NCBI RefSeq assembly: GCF_001899075.1 | Contig: NZ_MKVA01000008.1 | Span: 248,001-312,000, forward strand | Origin: Devosia sp. 67-54 | Lineage (GTDB): Bacteria > Pseudomonadota > Alphaproteobacteria > Rhizobiales > Devosiaceae | DNA length: 64,000 bases | Direction of reading: 5' to 3' | Translations under genes and position numbers: made by a program | Shown here: piece after piece, positions 27,116 through 35,582 of the stretch | Numbering within the stretch: the first letter of the stretch is position 1 | How the letters are laid out: the number at the start of each line of letters is the position of its first letter | Notes under the pieces: generated by a model | Database searches by the model: none | What the model saw: only the letters and a program-made list of their open reading frames with translations | Told to the model about the DNA's origin: nothing

Positions 27116-27629
27116 GGCGCCCCCCCGCAAATGCAGCAGCGTAGTTGCCGAGATAGGCCCGTGACAAGGCCACCATCCTGTCTCGACGACCCATCCTCAG
27201 GATCTACGACGCCTCTCGGCTGCTGGCGGGCTTGCCTTCGGGTCGGATGAACAATTCCGTGGATCCAGTGAGCGTGTGGGACCGTCGCAGGGGCAACCAA
27301 AGGAACGCTGCCGCGGACTCAGCAGGGACGGATGCTCGTTGCTGATTGGACTGGTGGGCGTGGAACGCTATCAGGCGCAACGACCTTGATCTTTGTCGCC
27401 TATGCCGTGTTCGACGATCCAAGCAACATCCGAGAAAACCGCGCGAGGCGATTGCCGCGGATCTGGGAAAGCCGCTAGCAGGTGTGTCGCGTCCTCACAA
27501 ACAGAGCGGAGCGATTCTTGCTCGATCCGTCCCGCGGAAAGAGCCAAGTAACTGTTCTGCCAACAGAATACCCCGCCCGGATACCCGACATAGGCCCATC
27601 CTGAGCGAAACTATTACATTCCTGACAGC
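27116..27629. other. Intergenic region between Wadjet and tRNA-Leu
   Basis: About 0.5 kb with no convincing gene. Short frames on both strands lack family features, and one runs into the antisense of the tRNA. The jetA promoter must lie here. No integrase or obvious transposase remnant is visible. Confidence 0.5.
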
Positions 27630-27714
27630 TGGTGCCCCCGGTCGGACTCGAACCGACATGCCTCGCGGCGGAGGATTTTGAGTCCTCTGCGTCTACCAAT
27701 TCCACCACAGGGGC
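27630..27714 (-). tRNA. tRNA-Leu (anticodon CAA)
   Basis: 85 nt including an encoded CCA (27630-27632). The acceptor 5' strand GCCCCTG (27714-27708) pairs with CGGGGGC. The anticodon loop CTCAAAA closed by GAGGA/TCCTC gives CAA, reading UUG. A long variable arm and the T-arm GGTTCGAGTCC are present. It sits 0.5 kb from the Wadjet operon, a typical island anchor. Confidence 0.95.
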
Positions 27715-27794
27715 GCCGTAGCTGGGCAGCGACTAAAGCAAATCCCCCGCGGGCGTCAACCGGAACCGGCGAACCGGCGGCGGGTTGATCCGGC

Positions 27795-28700
27795 ATGGCA
27801 GAGCGCGCCGACATCAGGATCGGGATTTCCGGCTGGACCTACACGCCCTGGCGCGGAAACTTCTACCCGAGCGGCCTGCGGCAGAAGGACGAGCTGCGCT
27901 ACGCCGCCGGCCAGTTCAACGCCCTCGAGATCAACGGCACCTTCTACGGCATGCAGGTGCCGCAGAATTTCGCTCGCTGGGCCAGCGCGGTGCCGGACGA
28001 TTTCGTCTTTGCGGTGAAGGGCCCGCGCTACCTCACGCATATGCTGCAACTCACCCGGATCGAGGCGCCGCTGGCCAATTTCTTCGCCTCCGGACCGCTG
28101 GCACTGGGTCACAAGCTCGGGCCGATCCTGTGGCAGTTTCCGGCGCGCTTCGCTTTCGATCCCGACCGGCTGCGGCGGTTCTTCGACATGCTGCCGCGCA
28201 CCCACGCCGCCGCCGCGCGGCTCGCCACCCACCACGACCACCGCCTGCGCGCCGCCCCCCATCTCGACATCGTCGACGATTTGCCGATCCGCCATGCCAT
28301 CGAGATTCGTCATCCCGGCTTTCGCGAGCCGCGCTTCATCGACCTGCTGCGCCGTCATGATGTGGCCCTGGTGTGCGCCGACACGGTGGACTGGCCGCTG
28401 CTCATGGACCTGACGGCGGACTTCGCCTATTGCCGGCTGCACGGCTCGACCGAGCTCTACAAATCCCGCTACAGCCGGGCCGAGATCGAGCGCTGGGCAC
28501 GCCGCGTCGCCGCCTGGGCCGGCGGCCGCCGGATGGCGGACGGCAATTTCGTCGTCGCGCCGCTCGACGACGGCAAGCGCCGCGACGTCTACATGTTCTT
28601 CGACAACACCGACAAGCTGCAGGCGCCCGACAACGCGCGCGAATTGATGCGGGCGCTGCACGTGATCCCCGGCGCCCGAACCATCGGGGCGGCTGCATAG
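27795..28700 (+). CDS. DUF72 (YecE-like) protein
   Basis: 301 residues. It shows the TIM-barrel DUF72 pattern: RIGISGWTYTPWRGNFYPSG, ALEINGTFYGMQ, FAVKGPRYLTHM, ILWQFPARFAFD, HAIEIRHPGF and YCRLHGSTELYKSRY. The function of the family is not established. A paralogue follows 66 bp downstream. Confidence 0.9.
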   Translation: MAERADIRIGISGWTYTPWRGNFYPSGLRQKDELRYAAGQFNALEINGTFYGMQVPQNFARWASAVPDDFVFAVKGPRYLTHMLQLTRIEAPLANFFASGPLALGHKLGPILWQFPARFAFDPDRLRRFFDMLPRTHAAAARLATHHDHRLRAAPHLDIVDDLPIRHAIEIRHPGFREPRFIDLLRRHDVALVCADTVDWPLLMDLTADFAYCRLHGSTELYKSRYSRAEIERWARRVAAWAGGRRMADGNFVVAPLDDGKRRDVYMFFDNTDKLQAPDNARELMRALHVIPGARTIGAAA

Positions 28701-28766
28701 GGCACGCGCTGTTCACTGCGGCGATTGCTGCTATGCTCGCCGCGAAGGCGGGGAGCGGAGCGAACG

Positions 28767-29549
28767 ATGGCAGGCACGATCCGCACCGGCATGGCCGGCT
28801 GGATCTTTCCCGAGTGGCGCAAGGGACAGTTCTACCCCGAAGGGCTGAAGCAGAAGGACGAGCTCGCCTATGCCAGCCGCCACGTGACGGCGATCGAGAT
28901 CAATTCGACCTTCTACCAGAACCAGAAGCCGGCGAGCTTCGAGGCCTGGGCGGCGCAGACGCCGGAGGATTTCGTGTTCACCGTGAAGGGTCACCAGGCG
29001 GTGACGCACATCAAGCGGCTGAAGGAGGTGGAACAGCCGGTCGAGTTCTTCTTCGCCTCGGTGGCGGCGCTCGGCAAGCAGCTCGGCGCTGTGTGCTGGC
29101 AATTGCCGCCCAATTTCAAATACGACCTCGACCGCCTCGAGGCCTTCTTCAAGCTGTTGCCCAGGGACATCCGGCAGGCGCTGGAGGTGCGCAGCAAGGC
29201 CTTCGCCACGCCCGATTTCGTGACCCTGCTCAAGCGCTACAATGTGGCGCTGGTCATCGCCGACACCGCCGACTGGCCGTGGCTCGACCAGACCGCCGAT
29301 TTCACCTATTGCCGCCTGCAGGGGCCGCCGGGCGGCGACCATTACGACGATGCGGGGCTCGACCTGTGGGCCGGGCGGCTCGAGGCGATGTCGGCCGGCA
29401 AGACGATCGCCGGCGAGCTGATCGTGCCGATGGCCGGCAAGCAGCCCGAGCGCGACGTGTTTGCCTATTTCGTTTCCACCGACAAGGTGCGCGCGCCGGG
29501 CAACGCCCTCGCCATCCAGCGGCGGCTGCGCCTCGCGCCCGCGGCGTAA
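28767..29549 (+). CDS. DUF72 (YecE-like) protein, second copy
   Basis: 260 residues from ATG 28767 with GGAG 6 nt upstream. Motifs parallel the preceding gene: RTGMAGWIFPEWRKGQFYP, AIEINSTFYQNQ, FTVKGHQAVTHI, VCWQLPPNFKYD, ALEVRSKAF and YCRLQGPPGG. The two proteins are diverged paralogues or relatives of separate origin. Function unknown. Confidence 0.9.
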   Translation: MAGTIRTGMAGWIFPEWRKGQFYPEGLKQKDELAYASRHVTAIEINSTFYQNQKPASFEAWAAQTPEDFVFTVKGHQAVTHIKRLKEVEQPVEFFFASVAALGKQLGAVCWQLPPNFKYDLDRLEAFFKLLPRDIRQALEVRSKAFATPDFVTLLKRYNVALVIADTADWPWLDQTADFTYCRLQGPPGGDHYDDAGLDLWAGRLEAMSAGKTIAGELIVPMAGKQPERDVFAYFVSTDKVRAPGNALAIQRRLRLAPAA

Positions 29550-29609
29550 CATCGGCGCGAGTGGCTTGATTTCGGGCAAGGAAGCGCCTCAATCCGCCGT
29601 CACACCAGC

Positions 29610-30179
29610 ATGGACAAACAGATGACCAGCACCACCGCCTCCATCGCCGGCCGCCGGCTGCCCACCGACAAGATCCTGGTCGGCATCAGTTTCGTGCTGG
29701 CGCTGGCGGTGATCGCCGGCGCCTGGGGCAGCCAGATCTTCGGCGGGCTGGTGCCGTGCGAGCTCTGCCTCGCGCAGCGCCAGGCCTATTACTGGGGACT
29801 GCCGCTGCTGGCGCTGATCCTGATCTTCTGGAACCGCCTGCCGCTGACCGTGTGGTACGTAGCGATGGCGGCCGCGGCGCTGATCTTTGTGTGGTCGGCC
29901 TATATGGGCGGCTATCATGCCGGCGTCGAATGGGGCTTCTGGCCCGGCCCATCCGCCTGCACCGGCACCGGCGACGGGCTGAGCTTCAACGATTTGTCGA
30001 GCGGCAACATCGAAAAGGTCATCCCCTGTGACCAGGTGCAGTGGCGCGACCCGATCCTCAAGCTCAGCCTTGCCGGCTACAACGCCATCCTGTCGGTGGT
30101 GCTGGTGGCTGTGCTGGTCGCCGCCATCGTAGTGCAGGCGCGGCACCGGCGCTCTTCAGGGAACAGCACGCGCAGATAG
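29610..30179 (+). CDS. dsbB: Disulfide bond formation protein B
   Basis: 189 residues, four hydrophobic helices (ILVGISFVLALAVIAG, YYWGLPLLALILIF, VWYVAMAAAALIFVW, AILSVVLVAVLVAAIVV). The first periplasmic cysteine pair is CELC in GLVPCELCLAQRQ; the second pair is in SACTGTG and VIPCDQVQW. DsbB reoxidises DsbA with quinone. The last 103 bp overlap the end of the opposite-strand toxin gene. Confidence 0.92.
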   Translation: MDKQMTSTTASIAGRRLPTDKILVGISFVLALAVIAGAWGSQIFGGLVPCELCLAQRQAYYWGLPLLALILIFWNRLPLTVWYVAMAAAALIFVWSAYMGGYHAGVEWGFWPGPSACTGTGDGLSFNDLSSGNIEKVIPCDQVQWRDPILKLSLAGYNAILSVVLVAVLVAAIVVQARHRRSSGNSTRR

Positions 30180-30448
30180 TCACGGGCGCTGTGCACGACG
30201 TGGTTGATTTCAACTTCGTCAGGAAGCACCGAATAGAAGATCAGATACCTGCCAAAGGCGCAGCGACGAAGCTGGCGCCCGTGCCAGATGCCGATGACGG
30301 GATAACGCTGCGGATGCTCCGCAAGGCCGTAGCAGCGGTCCAGCAGTTCATAGACGAAGCTCTCGGCACGCGGCGGGTTGTCCTGGGCAATGAACATACC
30401 GACCTCCGACAAATCCGCTGCCGCAAGGTCGGTGATGGTGACGCGCAT
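30077..30448 (-). CDS. parE: ParE-family toxin
   Basis: 123 residues from ATG 30448, which overlaps the antitoxin stop by 1 nt (TGATG). RelE/ParE fold: AAADLSEVGMFIAQDNPPRAESFVYELLDRC, YPVIGIWHGRQLRRCAFGRYLIFYSV and INHVVHSARDYLRVLF. Family toxins poison gyrase. The last 23 residues (from about RRCRACTTM) run antisense through the dsbB 3' end and are low-complexity Thr/Ala, beyond the usual ParE end. Confidence 0.9.
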   Translation of the reverse strand: MRVTITDLAAADLSEVGMFIAQDNPPRAESFVYELLDRCYGLAEHPQRYPVIGIWHGRQLRRCAFGRYLIFYSVLPDEVEINHVVHSARDYLRVLFPEERRCRACTTMAATSTATSTTDRMAL

Positions 30449-30708
30449 CACGCGGTCTGTTTCGCCATGGCCCGATACTTTGCGGCCAGCCGCTCAACCA
30501 CATCCTCAAGAGGCTGGGTGCGGCCAGCTTCCGAATCCTCGATGCTCTTTTCGAGGATCGTTGTCAGCCTGGCCAGGGCGGCTTCACGTTCCTGCACCAG
30601 GCGCACGCCCTCGCGCAGCACTTCGCTTTTGGAATTGTAGCGGCCGTTGGCGACGAGGTCGTTGACCACCGCCTCCAGCGTTTCGCCCAGATCGGCGCTG
30701 ATCGCCAT
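30448..30708 (-). CDS. parD: ParD-family antitoxin
   Basis: 86 residues. Ribbon-helix-helix start MAISADLGETLEAVVNDLVANGRYNSKSEVLREGVRLV, then an acidic helical tail (IEDSEAGRTQPLEDVVERL) that would wrap the toxin. Such antitoxins repress their own operon. parD precedes parE with a 1-nt overlap. Confidence 0.92.
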   Translation of the reverse strand: MAISADLGETLEAVVNDLVANGRYNSKSEVLREGVRLVQEREAALARLTTILEKSIEDSEAGRTQPLEDVVERLAAKYRAMAKQTA

Positions 30709-30777
30709 CGGAAATCTCCCTTTGCTCCAATAATAGTTATTGGCAGAGGAAATTCCAAGCGGGCCGCGAGCGCGGGC

Positions 30778-31350
30778 TTACGGCTCGAGCTCGATGTCCC
30801 AGTAGAGATAGTCGAGCCAGCTCTGGTGCAGATGGCTGGGCGGGAAGCCGCGCCCGGCATTGTGCAGATCGTGCACCGTGGGCTGGAACGGCGCCTGCGC
30901 CGGAAACATGCGGATGTCCTGCGGCAGCCGGTTGGCCTTCTTGAGGTTGCAGGGCGCACAGGCGGCCACGACGTTCTCCCAGGTGGTCCGGCCGCCCCGG
31001 GACCGCGGGATCACGTGGTCGAAGGTGAGATCCTCCTTGCTGCCGCAATATTGGCAGGTGAAGCGGTCGCGCAGGAACACGTTGAAGCGGGTGAAGGCGG
31101 GGTGCCGCGCCGGCTTCACATATTCCTTCAGCGACACCACGCTGGGCAGGAACATCTCGAAGCTGGGCGACTTGATGATGCGGTCGTAGCTCGAGACGAT
31201 CTGCACGCGGTCAAGGAACACGGCCTTGATCGCGTCCTGCCACGACCAAAGCGACAGCGGATAGTAACTGAGCGGCCTGTAATCGGCGTTCAGAACAAGC
31301 GCGGGACACGACTCGGGCGACACATGCACGGTCACCGGAGACTCCCGCAT
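30778..31350 (-). CDS. HNH endonuclease family protein
   Basis: 190 residues from ATG 31350; the longer frame upstream is unsupported. The nuclease core is FLRDRFTCQYCGSKEDLTFDHVIPRSRGGRTTWENVVAAC with the CxxC, DH and N residues of the HNH finger, ending in PCNLKKANR. The N-terminal part (PALVLNADYRPLSYYPLSLWSWQ) is typical of a widespread alphaproteobacterial HNH protein whose role is unknown. A perfect 13-bp palindrome sits 27 bp upstream. Confidence 0.88.
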   Translation of the reverse strand: MRESPVTVHVSPESCPALVLNADYRPLSYYPLSLWSWQDAIKAVFLDRVQIVSSYDRIIKSPSFEMFLPSVVSLKEYVKPARHPAFTRFNVFLRDRFTCQYCGSKEDLTFDHVIPRSRGGRTTWENVVAACAPCNLKKANRLPQDIRMFPAQAPFQPTVHDLHNAGRGFPPSHLHQSWLDYLYWDIELEP

Positions 31351-31376
31351 TGGGAATCGGCAGCACGCATATCGGC

Positions 31377-31389
31377 CATATACTATATG
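31377..31389. promoter_or_regulatory. Palindrome upstream of HNH gene
   Basis: CATATACTATATG, symmetrical about the central base. On the minus strand a TTGACG (31416-31411) lies 16 nt before TACTGC, a possible promoter overlapped by the palindrome. Candidate operator; regulator unknown. Confidence 0.35.
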
Positions 31390-31429
31390 CAGTATGACGC
31401 CGCCGTGAAGCGTCAATTCGCCGAGCTTT

Positions 31430-32086
31430 CTAGGCGTTGGGCGGCAATATCCGGTGCAGGAAGGCGGTGGCGAAGCCGAGCCCGTCGGGCGCGATACTGT
31501 GGCCGGTGTTTTCCTCGATGAACAGCCGCGCATCGACGCCGGCCTGCCGGAGCGCCGTCTCCGCCTCGAGGCTCAACTGCACAGGCACCACGCCGTCGAT
31601 ATTGCCGTGGATCAGCGCCACCGGCGGCGCCGACCAGGGCCCGGCCGGCGGGATCAGCGCGCCCGAAAAGGCGATGATGCCGCGCACCTTCTGGTCGAGC
31701 GACAGCCCGGCATGCAGCGCCATCATGGCGCCCTGGCTGAAGCCGCACAGCACGGTGTCGCGGGCGCTGAGCCCGGTCTGCGCCCACAAATCGATGAGGA
31801 AATTGACGATCACCGGCCGCGCCTGGTCGGCGCCCTCGCGGCGGAAATCCTCGGCCGGCCGGTCGGACAGCGCGAACCACTCGAAGCCGCCGGGGTTGCG
31901 CGCGCACGGCCAGGGCGCGTTCGGCGACACGAACAGCATGTCCGGATAGTCGTCGCGCCACTCGCCGCCGAGGCCGATGAGGTCGCGTCCGTCGGCGCCG
32001 TAGCCGTGCAGCAGCACCATCAACTGCTTCGGCGCCCGCCCGGATTTGGGCGGCAGCATCGGACCCGAGAGCTTGATGGGCGTCAT
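31430..32086 (-). CDS. Alpha/beta hydrolase, carboxylesterase/phospholipase family
   Basis: 218 residues. ATG 32086 overlaps the upstream glycosylase stop (ATGA). Catalytic nucleophile in CGFSQGAMMA, oxyanion strand LMVLLHGYGADGRDLI, acid in IDGVVPVQ and His in ENTGHSIAPDG. This is the Abhydrolase_2 family (YpfH/EstB-like). Cytoplasmic, no signal peptide; substrate unknown. Confidence 0.9.
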   Translation of the reverse strand: MTPIKLSGPMLPPKSGRAPKQLMVLLHGYGADGRDLIGLGGEWRDDYPDMLFVSPNAPWPCARNPGGFEWFALSDRPAEDFRREGADQARPVIVNFLIDLWAQTGLSARDTVLCGFSQGAMMALHAGLSLDQKVRGIIAFSGALIPPAGPWSAPPVALIHGNIDGVVPVQLSLEAETALRQAGVDARLFIEENTGHSIAPDGLGFATAFLHRILPPNA

Positions 32087-32739
32087 AGGGCGATACCTCC
32101 GGCCTTGCGGATCACCACCGCGTAATACTTCCAGAACAGCAGCGCCGCGGCGTGCCGATAGGGCGACCAGGGCTCTGCGATGGTGACCAGCTCCCGCGCG
32201 TCGGGCGCATGATCCATGCCGAGGGCATGCCCGACCGCCTTCTGCAACGCAAGATCGCCGGCCGGGAAAATGTCCGGGTGGCCGGCACAGAACATCAGGT
32301 AGATTTCCGCCGTCCACGGCCCGATGCCCTTGTGCGCCGTGAGATAGGCCAGCGCCGCCTCGGCCGGCAGTGTTTCGACCAACTCGAAATCGAGCTCGCC
32401 GTCGACGATCGCCTGCGCGATGACGCGAACCGTGCGGTATTTGCCGGCGGAAAAGCCGACGCTGCGCACCGTCTCCTCGCTGAGCGTCAAATAGGTCGCC
32501 GGATCGAGCGCGCCCGGCAATTGCGCGAACCGCCCCCAGATGGCGCGGGCGCTCGCCACCGACAGCTGCTGCCCGCAGATGACGCGGGTCAGGCCGGAAA
32601 AGCCGCCCGGCGTCAGCCGGATGTCGAACGCGCCCGAAATTTTCGCCACCGGCCGCAATTGCGGGTGGCGGCGCAGCAGGGCGCGCAACTGCTTTTGCAG
32701 GATGTCGGAGGAAACCAAGCGCTCGGGCGATTTGGGCAT
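32083..32739 (-). CDS. DNA-3-methyladenine glycosylase II (AlkA-like)
   Basis: 218 residues from ATG 32739; ATG 32754 is an alternative that would overlap the divergent gene. Helix-hairpin-helix GPD motif: LTAHKGIGPWTAEIYLMFC, and the catalytic Asp in FPAGDLALQ. RVICGQQLSVASARAIWGRF is the family's first HhH-GPD helix. Excises alkylated purines in base excision repair. Only 13 bp separate it from the divergent gluQ start. Confidence 0.9.
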   Translation of the reverse strand: MPKSPERLVSSDILQKQLRALLRRHPQLRPVAKISGAFDIRLTPGGFSGLTRVICGQQLSVASARAIWGRFAQLPGALDPATYLTLSEETVRSVGFSAGKYRTVRVIAQAIVDGELDFELVETLPAEAALAYLTAHKGIGPWTAEIYLMFCAGHPDIFPAGDLALQKAVGHALGMDHAPDARELVTIAEPWSPYRHAAALLFWKYYAVVIRKAGGIAL

Positions 32740-32752
32740 GGTAGAGGGGCGC

Positions 32753-33571
32753 ATGCCCGTCCTTCGTTTTGCGCCGAGCCCCAACGGCTACCTGCATCTG
32801 GGCCACGCCTATTCGGCGCTGTTCACGGCGTTCTGGGCCCGCCGGCTCGGCGGCGCCTTTCTGCTGCGTCTCGAAGACATAGACCTCGCGCGACGTAAAC
32901 CCGAATTCGTCGCGGCGATCTACGACGATCTGCGCTGGCTCGGCCTCGACTGGCCGGAACCGGTGATGGTGCAGTCGGAGCGCTTCGCGGCGTACGAAGC
33001 GGCGGCCGATCGTCTGCGCGATCGTGGCCTGCTCTACGACTGCGACTGCACGCGGCAGGAGATCGCGGCGCGCGCGACCGGCGCCGATCCCGACGGCGCG
33101 CCGCTCTACGACGGCAAGTGCCGCCTGCACGGCCCCGCCGGCGGCCGGCCGACGCAGGCACGGCTCGACCTCGGCCGGGCGCTGGAACTCACCGGCCCGC
33201 TGAGCTTCACCGTCTGCGCGCCGACACCGCTCGACCGGCCGCAGATCCGCTACGCCCGGCCCGAGCTCTGGGGCGACGTGGTGCTGCAGCGCAAGGACAC
33301 GCCGACCAGCTACCATCTCGCGGTGGTGGTGGACGATGCGGCGCAGGCCGTCACCCACGTCACCCGCGGCCGCGACATGGAGCCCTCGACCGACATCCAC
33401 GTGCTGCTGCAGATGTTGCTGGGGCTGCCGCAGCCGCTTTACACCTTCCACAGGCTGATCCTCGGCGCCGACGGCCGCAAGCTCAGCAAATCGCGGGGAT
33501 CGCCGAGCCTGCGCGACCTGCGCGCGGCCGGAGTGAGCGCCGAAAGCGTGCGGAGTGAACTGGGGTTCTAG
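32753..33571 (+). CDS. gluQ: Glutamyl-Q tRNA(Asp) synthetase
   Basis: 272 residues from ATG 32753 with AGAGGGG upstream. GluRS-like catalytic core without an anticodon domain: FAPSPNGYLHLGHAYSA (HIGH), LLRLEDIDLAR, and KLSKSRG (KMSKS). Cysteines in YDCDCTRQEI and GKCRLH fit the zinc site. Glutamylates queuosine in tRNA-Asp. Typical length is 280-300 residues. Confidence 0.92.
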   Translation: MPVLRFAPSPNGYLHLGHAYSALFTAFWARRLGGAFLLRLEDIDLARRKPEFVAAIYDDLRWLGLDWPEPVMVQSERFAAYEAAADRLRDRGLLYDCDCTRQEIAARATGADPDGAPLYDGKCRLHGPAGGRPTQARLDLGRALELTGPLSFTVCAPTPLDRPQIRYARPELWGDVVLQRKDTPTSYHLAVVVDDAAQAVTHVTRGRDMEPSTDIHVLLQMLLGLPQPLYTFHRLILGADGRKLSKSRGSPSLRDLRAAGVSAESVRSELGF

Positions 33572-33590
33572 CGCGCCAGCGGAGGCGCTA
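33569..33590. terminator. Hairpin covering the gluQ stop
   Basis: TAGCGC (33569-33574) and GCGCTA (33585-33590) with a 10-nt loop. The left arm contains the gluQ TAG and the right arm reaches the stop of the convergent gene. Possible bidirectional terminator; short stem, no T-tract. Confidence 0.35.
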
Positions 33591-34562
33591 CGCCGTTGCG
33601 AGCTTCCCGTTTGCGTCTTTCCGCATCGCCGCAAAGAACGGCATCGCCGTTGCCTCGACCGCCGTCTCGAACGGCGTGGCGAACCCCTCGCCCAGGATGT
33701 CGTCGAGCCGCTCGTCCTGGAGCTGCAGCGGGGTCTTCCAGATGTAGCGCATCTTCGCCGTTTCGCGCAGGATGGGGCTGAACCAGCCGCCGGCGACCAG
33801 CAGCGGCATCAGGAACGGGCGGACCTTGATCGGCACGGGCGCCGCGGCCTCGAGCGCCGCCTGCATCTGCGCCGGCGTGACGTAGTGCCCGGCGAAGTGG
33901 AAGCGCTCGAAACCCTCGAGGCTCGAGCGCACCGCCGCCAGCGCCTCGAAGGCGCGCGCCAGATCCGGCAGATAGGCCCAGGCATGCGGCACGCCGCGAT
34001 AGCCCATGGTGTGCACCACGCCCTTGCGCACGTCGGTCATCATCGCCAGATCGAACCAGTCATTGCTGCTGCCCGGTCCGTAGAAATCGCCGGCGCGCAG
34101 GATCAGCACCTGGATGTCGCCGCGATTGGCCGCCGCCTCGAGCGCGCTTTCGACCCGCACCCGCAACTGGCCGCGCACGGTTTCGGGATGCTGCGGCGTC
34201 TCCGGCCGCAGCACGCGCTCGGTCCTGGCGAAATTGTAGATGTTGCCGGGAAACAGCATGGTCTTGCCGCTGGCGCCCATGGCCTCGACGACCCGCGCCA
34301 TCTGCGCCTCCATGCGGCCCTCGAACCAGAGATCGTAGCGCATGTTGAGCGCGTTCATCACCACGTCGGACCCGCCGATGGCCCGGCGCATGTCGGCAAC
34401 CGAGTCGGAATCGCCGCGCACGAAGCGCACCCCCGGCGTGAGGTGCTTGTCGGACCGGCCCATGCCGGTCACCTCCCAGCCCGCGGCGACGAAGGCCTTC
34501 GCCGCCGCCTGTCCGATATGGCCGTTGATCCCGAGGATCGTGACCTGTCCCTTGCTCATCAT
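33588..34562 (-). CDS. NAD(P)-binding Rossmann-fold protein (NAD-dependent epimerase/dehydratase-like)
   Basis: 324 residues. The nucleotide-binding start is VTILGINGHIGQAAAKAFVAAG (G-x2-G-x2-G-like). VRFVRGDSDSVADMRRAI gives the strand with an Asp, and LFPGNIYNF and LRAGDFYGPG correspond to the extended SDR core. The Tyr-x3-Lys is not obvious, so catalysis may differ (atypical SDR). It diverges from a LysR gene that probably controls it. Confidence 0.8.
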   Translation of the reverse strand: MMSKGQVTILGINGHIGQAAAKAFVAAGWEVTGMGRSDKHLTPGVRFVRGDSDSVADMRRAIGGSDVVMNALNMRYDLWFEGRMEAQMARVVEAMGASGKTMLFPGNIYNFARTERVLRPETPQHPETVRGQLRVRVESALEAAANRGDIQVLILRAGDFYGPGSSNDWFDLAMMTDVRKGVVHTMGYRGVPHAWAYLPDLARAFEALAAVRSSLEGFERFHFAGHYVTPAQMQAALEAAAPVPIKVRPFLMPLLVAGGWFSPILRETAKMRYIWKTPLQLQDERLDDILGEGFATPFETAVEATAMPFFAAMRKDANGKLATA

Positions 34563-34593
34563 GCGCTCCTTTCGTGGTGGATGCGCATAAGTT

Positions 34594-34657
34594 ATCTATT
34601 CATTCTCGAAGCGAAATTGGCGATAATTGCACGCCAGCCATACAGGATTGAATAGAT
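34594..34657. promoter_or_regulatory. Inverted repeat in the LysR divergent promoter
   Basis: ATCTATTCA (34594-34602) and TGAATAGAT (34649-34657) form a perfect 9-bp inverted pair 46 nt apart, in the gap between the Rossmann protein and LysR genes. The right arm covers the first bases of the LysR ATG (34656). Candidate LysR sites with autorepression at the start codon. Confidence 0.45.
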
Positions 34658-35582
34658 GGTCCTCACCGAACCCGACTGGGCGCTCTGGCGCAGCTTCGGC
34701 GCCGTGGTCACCCACGGCTCGCTGTCGGCCGCGGCCCGCCGCATCGGCTACAGCCAGCCCACGCTGGGCCGCCATATCGAGACGCTGGAGCAGCAGCTCG
34801 GCGTCGCCTTGTTCGACCGCACGCTGCAGGGGCTGAAGCCGACCGACACGGCGCTGCGGCTCTACCAGTCGGTGCAGGCGGCCGAAGCCAGCCTCGCCGA
34901 GGCCGTGCTGATGGCCGAGGGCTCGACCGGCGCGCTCGAAGGCACGGTGCGGATCACCGCCAGCACGGTGGTCTCACACTATGTCCTGCCGGCGCTGCTG
35001 CGGCCGATCCGCGAGGAATTCCCCGCCGTCGCCATCGAGCTCGTGCCCTCCGATTCCATCGAAAACCTGCTGCTGCGCGAGGCCGACATCGCCATCCGCA
35101 TGGTGCGCCCTGCCCAGCTCGAGCTCATCGCCAAAAAGCTTGGCGAGCTGCCGGTGGTCGCCACCGCGCATGCGAGCTATCTGGGCGCCCGCGGCACTCC
35201 GGCGACCCCGGACGAATTGCCGCGCCACACGCTGATCGGCATGGACCGCTCCGATCTCATCATCACGGCGGCGAAGCAGCTCGGCTTTCCCCTGGCCCGC
35301 AGCGATTTCGCGCTGCGCACCGACAGCCAGACGGCGGGCTGGGAGCTGCTGAAGGCCGGGCTCGGCATCGGCTTCGCCCAACTCGGGCTGGTCAACGACA
35401 CGCCCGGCATGCGCACCCTGCTGCCGATGCTGGCCATCCCTGCGCTCGAGGTCTGGCTGACCACCCACCGGGAACTGTTCCTCAGCCCGCGGATTCGTGC
35501 CATCTATGACCGGCTCGCGGCGGCACTGGCGGCGTACATTTCCCGCACCGGCCGCGCCTCCAACGATCGGACACCCCCATGA
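34656..35582 (+). CDS. LysR family transcriptional regulator
   Basis: 308 residues. Winged helix at 8-65: WRSFGAVVTHGSLSAAARRIGYSQPTLGRHIETLEQQLGVALFDR. The substrate-binding domain follows (GTVRITASTVVSHYVLPALL, LREADIAIRMVRP). Divergent from the oxidoreductase gene; the stop overlaps the HIG1 start (ATGA). Confidence 0.92.
   Translation: MVLTEPDWALWRSFGAVVTHGSLSAAARRIGYSQPTLGRHIETLEQQLGVALFDRTLQGLKPTDTALRLYQSVQAAEASLAEAVLMAEGSTGALEGTVRITASTVVSHYVLPALLRPIREEFPAVAIELVPSDSIENLLLREADIAIRMVRPAQLELIAKKLGELPVVATAHASYLGARGTPATPDELPRHTLIGMDRSDLIITAAKQLGFPLARSDFALRTDSQTAGWELLKAGLGIGFAQLGLVNDTPGMRTLLPMLAIPALEVWLTTHRELFLSPRIRAIYDRLAAALAAYISRTGRASNDRTPP

Noticed and set aside
27346-27681. 111-codon plus-strand frame
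   Set aside because: Its end is the antisense of the tRNA-Leu gene.
31430-33634. 734-codon minus frame and 857-codon minus frame at 61378-63951
   Set aside because: The first is only real from ATG 32086 (esterase); the second is an out-of-frame shadow of pyruvate carboxylase.
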